This document shows positions 44,239 through 56,200 of a DNA stretch of 64,000 nt, piece by piece. A program made the translations under genes and the position numbers. The stretch is from Candidatus Viridilinea mediisalina. GTDB taxonomy: Bacteria; Chloroflexota; Chloroflexia; Chloroflexales; Chloroflexaceae. How positions within the stretch are numbered: position 1 is the first letter of the stretch; every line of letters starts with the position of its first letter. The stretch spans positions 1-64,000 of the forward strand of contig NZ_NQWI01000006.1 of NCBI RefSeq assembly GCF_002532535.1, read 5' to 3'. Under the pieces are notes generated by a model. The model did no database searches. It worked only from the letters and a program-made list of their open reading frames with translations, and had not been told where the DNA came from.

Positions 44239-47200
44239 GTTTCAGTGCTCAACCCTGAGCCGATTTCGTTGAAGCGCCCCATGCTGCGCAATGGTGATCT
44301 GGCTGCTACCGTTTCAGTGCTCAACCCTGAGCCGATTTCGTTGAAGCCTGGCCGTTCTGCCAGTGATCGCCCTGCACGAACGTTTCAGTGCTCAACCCTG
44401 AGCCGATTTCGTTGAAGCCGCCGGATCGTTCGAAACGATCACAGCCGATCAGGCTGTTTCAGTGCTCAACCCTGAGCCGATTTCGTTGAAGCAACACCCC
44501 GGTCGCACTGCCCACGTCTCGCGTACCCAGGTTTCAGTGCTCAACCCTGAGCCGATTTCGTTGAAGCTTGGTACTGCAACCGGCAAGATTGTCCTCGACA
44601 TCGCGTTTCAGTGCTCAACCCTGAGCCGATTTCGTTGAAGCTACCGCACCAACGGTAGGGGCTTTTCGTTGTTTCGGGTTTCAGTGCTCAACCCTGAGCC
44701 GATTTCGTTGAAGCTTGCCGCCGACACTGGCAGGGAGATGCCGACGACGTGTTTCAGTGCTCAACCCTGAGCCGATTTCGTTGAAGCTTGACGCCGACGA
44801 CCGCCAAGAGCCGTCGCGTCAGTGCGTTTCAGTGCTCAACCCTGAGCCGATTTCGTTGAAGCGCGGGAAGGAAGTCGAGGATGAGGCACGTTTCGTCGTT
44901 TCAGTGCTCAACCCTGAGCCGATTTCGTTGAAGCACCCAGCTCTTGCCCCGCCAGCACCTTTACAATTGCTTGTTTCAGTGCTCAACCCTGAGCCGATTT
45001 CGTTGAAGCCACCAGGGCGGCAACCAGATCCCGCGAGCCTTCGAGTTTCAGTGCTCAACCCTGAGCCGATTTCGTTGAAGCCGGGTGAGGTGCAGCGAGC
45101 GCAACGGCCCAAGTGACGTTTCAGTGCTCAACCCTGAGCCGATTTCGTTGAAGCCGCGGGTGAGGTGCAGCGAGCGCAACGGCCCAAGTGACGTTTCAGT
45201 GCTCAACCCTGAGCCGATTTCGTTGAAGCTTGCGCCCGGTGCGCCGCAGATCAATGCGGCTGTGTGTTTCAGTGCTCAACCCTGAGCCGATTTCGTTGAA
45301 GCGTGCCCCCGCCGCCCCCGCCCGTGCGCACCCCCGAAGGTTTCAGTGCTCAACCCTGAGCCGATTTCGTTGAAGCTGATACGGCGGCCTGTGCCCGATT
45401 TTGGCACCGCAACGTTTCAGTGCTCAACCCTGAGCCGATTTCGTTGAAGCGCGTCACGCCTGAGCCGCCCGCGTCACCTGTTGGCGGTTTCAGTGCTCAA
45501 CCCTGAGCCGATTTCGTTGAAGCAGGTAGAGGTTGCGGCACTCCATTTGATGCTCTTCGTTTCAGTGCTCAACCCTGAGCCGATTTCGTTGAAGCCTTTA
45601 TGTCCTCACTACTATGTATGGCGAACGCACATGTTTCAGTGCTCAACCCTGAGCCGATTTCGTTGAAGCCGGAGAACATCGTTGGCGTCCGCAACCAGCA
45701 TCATTGGTTTCAGTGCTCAACCCTGAGCCGATTTCGTTGAAGCACGCCCACCGGCGGCACAACAACGCCAACACCGACGTTTCAGTGCTCAACCCTGAGC
45801 CGATTTCGTTGAAGCCCAACAGCAGCACGCGGCCCGGCGCAGGATCAGCGGTTTCAGTGCTCAACCCTGAGCCGATTTCGTTGAAGCATAGAGGGGAGGT
45901 GACGGCATGGATCATCAAGTAAGTTTCAGTGCTCAACCCTGAGCCGATTTCGTTGAAGCTTTTGTGACCGTGCTATGATGGTTGTGAGAGGAGAAGTTTC
46001 AGTACTCAACCCTGAGCCGATTTCGTTGAAGCATCCGCTGCCGGTTGAGCAATTTGTGGACGCGCATGCGTTTCAGTGCTCAACCCTGAGCCGATTTCGT
46101 TGAAGCCTAACCGTAGCGTTACCATCCCCGAATGGGCGGTCGGTGTTTCAGTGCTCAACCCTGAGCCGATTTCGTTGAAGCCCTCTGGCGCGACACCTAC
46201 CGCGCGGAGGAGGCGAGTTTCAGTGCTCAACCCTGAGCCGATTTCGTTGAAGCTTGCTATGTCCCGTAAAGCCATCGAACTGAGTAATGTTTCAGTGCTC
46301 AACCCTGAGCCGATTTCGTTGAAGCCAACGCCTGCCAGCGCCGCAATGATGGCGCTGGACAGTTTCAGTGCTCAACCCTGAGCCGATTTCGTTGAAGCAA
46401 TAAGGATTACTCTGAATGACCGCCGTGTGAGCGAGTTTCAGTGCTCAACCCTGAGCCGATTTCGTTGAAGCTTGGATACACGCGGGGAGGCTGAAAGCGA
46501 CTAAGTACGTTTCAGTGCTCAACCCTGAGCCGATTTCGTTGAAGCGCCCACGCCGCTGGATCTCGCGGTAGAGCCAGTGTGTTTCAGTGCTCAACCCTGA
46601 GCCGATTTCGTTGAAGCAACCGGCATGGCTGCGCAACGTGGCCAAGCGCCGCCCGTTTCAGTGCTCAACCCTGAGCCGATTTCGTTGAAGCCATCTTCTC
46701 GCTCGATATTCCGGCCATCTCCGCCTGTTTCAGTGCTCAACCCTGAGCCGATTTCGTTGAAGCTAACCAACTTGCTACCGTGCCCCTTGTCGGCTCAAGT
46801 TTCAGTGCTCAACCCTGAGCCGATTTCGTTGAAGCTCTTACCTATCCAAACGGCAAACATACGCGCCCCATAGTTTCAGTGCTCAACCCTGAGCCGATTT
46901 CGTTGAAGCCCCCCTCCCCCAGCGCGGCCCCCTCCCCCAGCGGGGTTTCAGTGCTCAACCCTGAGCCGATTTCGTTGAAGTTTACCCAGTTGCCCCAAGT
47001 GTCACCCGAATTGCTGTTTCAGTGCTCAACCCTGAGCCGATTTCGTTGAAGCCCCGCCGTTCCTCTGCAGGATACGCACCACGCGCCCAAGTTTCAGTGC
47101 TCAACCCTGAGCCGATTTCGTTGAAGGCAGGTGAAAGAAGCCGCCCGCCTCGCAGTGGCGGGTTTCAGTACTCAACCCTGAGCCGATTTCGTTGAAGACG

Positions 47201-50200
47201 CGGAAGGTCTCGCAGGACTTGATTAGCTTCCCTTGTTTCAGTGCTCAACCCTGAGCCGATTTCGTTGAAGACCAGCCGTGCCAACACGAGTGTGCCACAG
47301 CTTGGCGGTTTCAGTGCTCAACCCTGAGCCGATTTCGTTGAAGACCTACCTGTAGCGGCTTCATCACTCGCCCGTCTCCGACGTTTCAGTGCTCAACCCT
47401 GAGCCGATTTCGTTGAAGATACGTCAAACAACCAACAGCAGAGCGCAACAAAAAGTTTCAGTGCTCAACCCTGAGCCGATTTCGTTGAAGAGCATATGAT
47501 GATGGAGCGCGATCCGCTGAAATTCGCGTTTCAGTGCTCAACCCTGAGCCGATTTCGTTGAAGATCGTGCCACTGCGCAAACCACTTCCATTGCACATGC
47601 AGTTTCAGTGCTCAACCCTGAGCCGATTTCGTTGAAGATTCATCGATGCTGGCCGCTGGCAACCGCGTAGCGTCTGTTTCAGTGCTCAACCCTGAGCCGA
47701 TTTCGTTGAAGACGCCAGAGCCAGAGCGTCCCCTCCCAGTCGACTCTTGTTTCAGTGCTCAACCCTGAGCCGATTTCGTTGAAGAGGCCGTAGAGCGCAC
47801 GGCCCGGCTCTTCAAGGCGTGTTTCAGTGCTCAACCCTGAGCCGATTTCGTTGAAGAGGGGTGAGCCAGCAGCGCCTCGCGTGGCTGAGCGCACGTTTCA
47901 GTGCTCAACCCTGAGCCGATTTCGTTGAAGACATTGCACCCGCCACCACACACGTACCAAATCCATCAGGTTTCAGTGCTCAACCCTGAGCCGATTTCGT
48001 TGAAGAGCTCATTATTCCGCCAACATACTATAGTGAAAGATTGTTTCAGTGCTCAACCCTGAGCCGATTTCGTTGAAGACGACCACTATCAATTCGTAAA
48101 CTCGCAGCACTTGCGAGTTTCAGTGCTCAACCCTGAGCCGATTTCGTTGAAGACCGCGCCCCTTCCCGCCCCCAGACACCCAGCACGCCAGTTTCAGTGC
48201 TCAACCCTGAGCCGATTTCGTTGAAGACCGAGCCGTCCTCGCCGCTCGCCTCGCCCGTGATCTGTTTCAGTGCTCAACCCTGAGCCGATTTCGTTGAAGA
48301 ATATCACCCCATCCCCACTCGACACCGTAGCGGAACTGTTTCAGTGCTCAACCCTGAGCCGATTTCGTTGAAGACGTGCGGCGATCCTCTGGATGGTGGC
48401 CAGTCGCATTGTTTCAGTGCTCAACCCTGAGCCGATTTCGTTGAAGAGCCCTCATCTTTGTCATTCCATCGCGGCACCTACCAGTTTCAGTGCTCAACCC
48501 TGAGCCGATTTCGTTGAAGAGTGTATGTGGCGGCTGATGACCGCCCCCGGCGCAGGCAGTTTCAGTGCTCAACCCTGAGCCGATTTCGTTGAAGATCACC
48601 GGCTTTACCCTGCTACCGAGCTTGTTTGAATGTTTCAGTGCTCAACCCTGAGCCGATTTCGTTGAAGAATGGTGGCAAAATGCCTAGCTTTTACACATAC
48701 GCAGGTTTCAGTGCTCAACCCTGAGCCGATTTCGTTGAAGAAGCAGAGCGTTGCGGCGTGGCGCTTGAGGCGCTCGCGTTTCAGTGCTCAACCCTGAGCC
48801 GATTTCGTTGAAGAGCGGCCCGTTGGCTGTTTGTAGAGCGGCCACGAGCGTTTCAGTGCTCAACCCTGAGCCGATTTCGTTGAAGCATTCTCTTCAGCGC
48901 CGCGATGGTTCGCGCCATCCTCGAGTTTCAGTGCTCAACCCTGAGCCGATTTCGTTGAAGCCCCAATAGACCTCGTATTGACAATCATTCCTATTAGTTT
49001 CAGTGCTCAACCCTGAGCCGATTTCGTTGAAGCGAAGGTCGATCTGATCCTTGTGAGATAGTACCACAAGTTTCAGTGCTCAACCCTGAGCCGATTTCGT
49101 TAAAGCAGGTAGCACGTGGCGGAGGCGACGTTGGCGACGATGTTTCAGTGCTCAACCCTGAGCCGATTTCGTTGAAGCTTGCCCGTCGTCACCCAGTACC
49201 ACCGCGCTACCCGTGTTTCAGTGCTCAACCCTGAGCCGATTTCGTTGAAGCCCTGACTGGAAGGATTTGCGCGGCACGCCGCCTGACCTGTTTCAGTGCT
49301 CAACCCTGAGCCGATTTCGTTGAAGCTAAGCAGGTCGGTTAGCACGTCATCAGGCAGCACCCCACGTTTCAGTGCTCAACCCTGAGCCGATTTCGTTGAA
49401 GCAACACGCCCACTTTGGCTCAGGTGGGGTGGATTGACGTTTCAGTGCTCAACCCTGAGCCGATTTCGTTGAAGCGGCTTGGCGCGAACTGGGCCGCGCT
49501 CGCGCTTGGCGAGTTTCAGTGCTCAACCCTGAGCCGATTTCGTTGAAGCAGAGTCGCTCCACCCCATCGCCGCCAACGATCCCACGTTTCAGTGCTCAAC
49601 CCTGAGCCGATTTCGTTGAAGCATACATCGGCTGCATCAGTGCTGCACTCGTTGCACCTGTTTCAGTGCTCAACCCTGAGCCGATTTCGTTGAAGCCCAC
49701 AAGGCAGGCGAGGCCGTGCCTGATGTCGGCGAGTTTCAGTGCTCAACCCTGAGCCGATTTCGTTGAAGCAGGGCTGGTGCCCCCTCTACGCCTTGTACCG
49801 GGTACAGTTTCAGTGCTCAACCCTGAGCCGATTTCGTTGAAGCACAACAAGCGCCCTACACTGCCAACAGCCCGATTATGTTTCAGTGCTCAACCCTGAG
49901 CCGATTTCGTTGAAGCGACCATCGACGACCATGGCGGCGCTACGGTAACGCCCGTTTCAGTGCTCAACCCTGAGCCGATTTCGTTGAAGCTCGCACCCGT
50001 TGACAGCCCGTAGCACCCACCGCAAGTGTTTCAGTGCTCAACCCTGAGCCGATTTCGTTGAAGGGGTGGCGGCACAGACCATCAGCGAGGCGGCGCTCAT
50101 GTTTCAGTGCTCAACCCTGAGCCGATTTCGTTGAAGGGCAAATGCAGCGTGCGATTGATCACCCGCGCACGGTGTTTCAGTGCTCAACCCTGAGCCGATT

Positions 50201-53200
50201 TCGTTGAAGGGGCGGATGTAGGCACTGAGCGTCATCTGTGCATCGTGTTTCAGTGCTCAACCCTGAGCCGATTTCGTTGAAGGAATAACAAAACGCCCTT
50301 ACGCTAGGGAGAGCGCAAGTTTCAGTGCTCAACCCTGAGCCGATTTCGTTGAAGGAGCCCTCTGTCCATGGAATCCACGCCCCCCCGGAGAGTTTCAGTG
50401 CTCAACCCTGAGCCGATTTCGTTGAAGGACCCATCCGCGTCGTGCGTGGTGAATGCAGCGTGTGTTTCAGTGCTCAACCCTGAGCCGATTTCGTTGAAGG
50501 CCGTGGGTGTCAGCGTTGCATGGTGCCCCTATTTCGTTTCAGTGCTCAACCCTGAGCCGATTTCGTTGAAGGGAAACCATCACGGGCCAGGTAGCGGATG
50601 CGCTGGTGTTTCAGTGCTCAACCCTGAGCCGATTTCGTTGAAGGGAAACCATCACGGGCCAGGTAGCGGATGCGCTGGTGTTTCAGTGCTCAACCCTGAG
50701 CCGATTTCGTTGAAGGGCAAACGGGCGACACACTCCAAATACTGCAAACGTGTTTCAGTGCTCAACCCTGAGCCGATTTCGTTGAAGGCGAGCAGTAACC
50801 TGCACCGTGCGACTCCCCGGGGCGAGTTTCAGTGCTCAACCCTGAGCCGATTTCGTTGAAGGGATGTCTGCAATGCTCTCAATCTCCGGCTCCTCACCGT
50901 AGTTTCAGTGCTCAACCCTGAGCCGATTTCGTTGAAGGGGGGGCTAAGGCGCGAACGCATACCCTGTATGTGAATGTTTCAGTGCTCAACCCTGAGCCGA
51001 TTTCGTTGAAGGGCATCAACGCACACCGCGCCAAAATCATAGACCAATGTTTCAGTGCTCAACCCTGAGCCGATTTCGTTGAAGGGCCAACAGGTAGTAT
51101 TGCTGCCGTTGAGATCGGCAAGTTTCAGTGCTCAACCCTGAGCCGATTTCGTTGAAGGGGTAGTCACAGCAAAGCCCCCGCTACCACGGTAGCGGGTTTC
51201 AGTGCTCAACCCTGAGCCGATTTCGTTGAAGGATGGGTGCAGTGTCACGACACCACGGCGCTCGAATGTTTCAGTGCTCAACCCTGAGCCGATTTCGTTG
51301 AAGGATCGTGAGTTCCATCGTACTCAATGCCATCACGGTCAGTTTCAGTGCTCAACCCTGAGCCGATTTCGTTGAAGGTTCCTCTCTCGACTCCGATGGG
51401 GATTGGGTTGTACGTTTCAGTGCTCAACCCTGAGCCGATTTCGTTGAAGGCGCGGGGGTGAGCGCATCAACCGCAGCGCGGCACGGTTTCAGTGCTCAAC
51501 CCTGAGCCGATTTCGTTGAAGGAAGTCAGACCCCGCTGAACGCGCCAAGCGACGCGAGCAGTTTCAGTGCTCAACCCTGAGCCGATTTCGTTGAAGGCGT
51601 ACCGTCACACTGCTTGTCGGCGTACCCATCGCGTTTCAGTGCTCAACCCTGAGCCGATTTCGTTGAAGGCATACACATCCTCAAGCATCTTCGCCAGTTC
51701 AGGCAGTTTCAGTGCTCAACCCTGAGCCGATTTCGTTGAAGGGGAGAGCGCGATCAGAAGCCGTTTCGATTGTCTAACGTTTCAGTGCTCAACCCTGAGC
51801 CGATTTCGTTGAAGGCGAGATCGCGGGCGAGGCGACGCGCCAATTCATCCAGTTTCAGTGCTCAACCCTGAGCCGATTTCGTTGAAGGCGGTCTATTTGG
51901 AACAGATCGGCATGGCGCTGCACTGTTTCAGTGCTCAACCCTGAGCCGATTTCGTTGAAGGCAGATGGCCACCAACCATTCTTAGAGCCCCCAACGGTTT
52001 CAGTGCTCAACCCTGAGCCGATTTCGTTGAAGGGCACCCCGCATGCACCCCGTCGGCAGGTATCTCGGCATGTTTCAGTGCTCAACCCTGAGCCGATTTC
52101 GTTGAAGGTGGCGATAGATCGCCCCGGGCCGCTGCCGCCGAGCGAGTTTCAGTGCTCAACCCTGAGCCGATTTCGTTGAAGGGTCGTAGGTGCTCGTGCC
52201 TGCGATGTAATCATTTCCCGTTTCAGTGCTCAACCCTGAGCCGATTTCGTTGAAGGTCAGCAAGCATGGCGAGGGGCTTTTTGCATTCTGAAGTTTCAGT
52301 GCTCAACCCTGAGCCGATTTCGTTGAAGGCCCAGGCGATCCGAATACTCGCCATGTCCCGTGCCGTTTCAGTGCTCAACCCTGAGCCGATTTCGTTGAAG
52401 GGGATCTTGTTGGTGTCAAAGCTCGGGTTACGGTAGGTTTCAGTGCTCAACCCTGAGCCGATTTCGTTGAAGGCTCGTCGCTCCGGGTGTGGTTCGATAC
52501 ACTCAGCCGCGTTTCAGTGCTCAACCCTGAGCCGATTTCGTTGAAGGGGCGGCGGGCTATATTAGCCCGCAGCAGTTCGATGGTTTCAGTGCTCAACCCT
52601 GAGCCGATTTCGTTGAAGGGTTCCTTCCGCCGGAGAAGTTTAAGCAGAGTGTGTATCGGTTTCAGTGCTCAACCCTGAGCCGATTTCGTTGAAGGGTGGA
52701 GCGCACGCACGAGTTTGTTGATTTCTACAAAATGTTTCAGTGCTCAACCCTGAGCCGATTTCGTTGAAGGCCAGATTTGCGGTACCCAACTGCGGAGCGA
52801 GATCGCGTTTCAGTGCTCAACCCTGAGCCGATTTCGTTGAAGGGAGAGTACGTGCGCCTGCTGCAAGGCTTACAGCCCAGTTTCAGTGCTCAACCCTGAG
52901 CCGATTTCGTTGAAGGGTCAGCATGTACCCACTCACCAACTCGGCGCTGAAGTTTCAGTGCTCAACCCTGAGCCGATTTCGTTGAAGGGGCGGCTGGGAT
53001 CTTTTACGCCTATGTCTTCGAGCACGTTTCAGTGCTCAACCCTGAGCCGATTTCGTTGAAGGCGTACCGTGTACCGCTGGATGCGCGACAACACCAGCAG
53101 TTTCAGTGCTCAACCCTGAGCCGATTTCGTTGAAGGCTGCGCCCAAACAGCGTCCGCACCGTCCCGATCGTCGTTTCAGTGCTCAACCCTGAGCCGATTT

Positions 53201-56200
53201 CGTTGAAGGGAGACCGAGGCACCAAATGATGCCTGCGGCCACTTTGTGTTTCAGTGCTCAACCCTGAGCCGATTTCGTTGAAGGGCCCGGTACGGCGATC
53301 CCGACCAGTATTTTTTCGCCAGTTTCAGTGCTCAACCCTGAGCCGATTTCGTTGAAGGCCCAAGCCACCACCCACCAGTCCCCGCGCCCGTGGCGTTTCA
53401 GTGCTCAACCCTGAGCCGATTTCGTTGAAGGGGCATTTGGCGCGATGCGTGCCGAGCTGATTGCCGTTGTTTCAGTGCTCAACCCTGAGCCGATTTCGTT
53501 GAAGGCGAGTTCAACCGTGTTACACTCCGCCACCGGCGGGTTTCAGTGCTCAACCCTGAGCCGATTTCGTTGAAGGAAGCCGATTAACGATCTTCTTGAG
53601 CGCTACGACTGCGCGTTTCAGTGCTCAACCCTGAGCCGATTTCGTTGAAGCGGGCGGTGGAGCCTGCAGATCTCCAAAGCATTATCGTTTCAGTGCTCAA
53701 CCCTGAGCCGATTTCGTTGAAGCGTCTACCCAATCACCCGTCGCCGCGCCCACGTCGGGCGTTTCAGTGCTCAACCCTGAGCCGATTTCGTTGAAGCCGT
53801 CTGCGCCGCACCTCAAGGATGCGGCACGGCGGGATTGTTTCAGTGCTCAACCCTGAGCCGATTTCGTTGAAGCCTGGGGGTGAGCGCGGCAACCCTGCCC
53901 CTGCCCACGTTTCAGTGCTCAACCCTGAGCCGATTTCGTTGAAGATAAAGCCGCCGAAACCGACAAGCAGCTTGGTCCAAGTTTCAGTGCTCAACCCTGA
54001 GCCGATTTCGTTGAAGATCGTTGCAATCGTTGCATTGCGGTATGGCCCAGCGCAGTTTCAGTGCTCAACCCTGAGCCGATTTCGTTGAAGACACACTGGT
54101 GTGCTACCAATGTGTACCGTTCCGACGTTTCAGTGCTCAACCCTGAGCCGATTTCGTTGAAGATATGCACAGACAGATCCGGCATAGCAAACGCAATGTT
54201 TCAGTGCTCAACCCTGAGCCGATTTCGTTGAAGAAATTACACAATTCATTCCGATACACGAAACATACGATGTTTCAGTGCTCAACCCTGAGCCGATTTC
54301 GTTGAAGACCTGCTCAAGGACAACGAGGGTCGCTACTACTACGGCGTTTCAGTGCTCAACCCTGAGCCGATTTCGTTGAAGATGGGCCATCGCAGCAGAT
54401 TGCCGATGAAGCTCTCAAGGTTTCAGTGCTCAACCCTGAGCCGATTTCGTTGAAGACGAACCACCGTTCGCGGTGCCACCCCGCAAGTTCTTGTTTCAGT
54501 GCTCAACCCTGAGCCGATTTCGTTGAAGAGCACGATGCAGCTCAATGAGACGCACCGTAAACCCAAGTTTCAGTGCTCAACCCTGAGCCGATTTCGTTGA
54601 AGACTAGATCGCATCAGTCGCGAGCGGCACGGGTATGGCGTTTCAGTGCTCAACCCTGAGCCGATTTCGTTGAAGACCCATATTTGCTCGCCTTCGCCGT
54701 CAATCCCCAGCGTTTCAGTGCTCAACCCTGAGCCGATTTCGTTGAAGAGACGGCGGTCTGCCCGCGCCGCGTCGAGCGCCGCCGTGTTTCAGTGCTCAAC
54801 CCTGAGCCGATTTCGTTGAAGAACGCTTTTTAAACGCCGTCCTGTACGCCCCCTTTGCGGTTTCAGTGCTCAACCCTGAGCCGATTTCGTTGAAGAAGGT
54901 TCATAGCAAGTGTTCTCGGATATGCCGCGCTAGTTTCAGTGCTCAACCCTGAGCCGATTTCGTTGAAGATTGCGGACTGCATGCCGGTCATCGCAGAACT
55001 CACGCGTTTCAGTGCTCAACCCTGAGCCGATTTCGTTGAAGACGTCGTGATACGCAACGGTGTATGGGCAGAGTGGGAGGTTTCAGTGCTCAACCCTGAG
55101 CCGATTTCGTTGAAGACTCAACCACCGGCAAGCCCCAGAGACGCGGTGTACCCGTTTCAGTGCTCAACCCTGAGCCGATTTCGTTGAAGAGAGAGTGGCT
55201 TGTACGCCTGCCACGCCGCCACAATCGTTTCAGTGCTCAACCCTGAGCCGATTTCGTTGAAGAAACACGGGCGCAATCGGGCGATCTGTGGCTAATAGAC
55301 GTTTCAGTGCTCAACCCTGAGCCGATTTCGTTGAAGAGAAACCTTCCGCGAGGCGATGCGCTTCGCTGAAGCACGTTTCAGTGCTCAACCCTGAGCCGAT
55401 TTCGTTGAAGAGTTGGCGTGGACACCGTGACGCTCACGCTGCGGTGTGGTTTCAGTGCTCAACCCTGAGCCGATTTCGTTGAAGAAGGAGCTTCATTCCG
55501 CGTATGCGAAGCGTCCGGACGTTTCAGTGCTCAACCCTGAGCCGATTTCGTTGAAGAACAATCTATCTTGAATGTGCTATACTTCTTTCAAGTGAGTTTC
55601 AGTGCTCAACCCTGAGCCGATTTCGTTGAAGATCACGAACGTCGATTTTCACGACGGCACGAGCGACGCGGTTTCAGTGCTCAACCCTGAGCCGATTTCG
55701 TTGAAGAATTCTGCGGTGACACCCGCGTCGCGCAACTCTTCAACAGTTTCAGTGCTCAACCCTGAGCCGATTTCGTTGAAGAGTAGCTACGCCGCCACGG
55801 CGGTGGCGTAGCTTCAGCTGTTTCAGTGCTCAACCCTGAGCCGATTTCGTTGAAGAGGCACGCCAACCCCACTGAGTTACGAGTTGGTGATGGGTTTCAG
55901 TGCTCAACCCTGAGCCGATTTCGTTGAAGAACGACGGTGACTTGATCATCAATTCGCTCAGCGAGCCGGTTTCAGTGCTCAACCCTGAGCCGATTTCGTT
56001 GAAGATCAACTTGGCAATGTCCCCGTGGTAGACCGGCACATGTTTCAGTGCTCAACCCTGAGCCGATTTCGTTGAAGACTATCAGCAGCGCAAGCTACGA
56101 CGCGCTTGCCGCTGCTGTTTCAGTGCTCAACCCTGAGCCGATTTCGTTGAAGACTCGACCTCCTTCTCCGCCATCACCTTAGCGATGGCGTTTCAGTGCT

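Noticed and set aside
44239-44274. Leader at the left end with plus-strand transcription (the plus-strand repeat end TTGAAGC resembles a handle)
   Set aside because: The minus strand gives an eight-base handle ACTGAAAC directly after the stem, and the fixed ends of re-acquired spacers lie on the GAAAC side.
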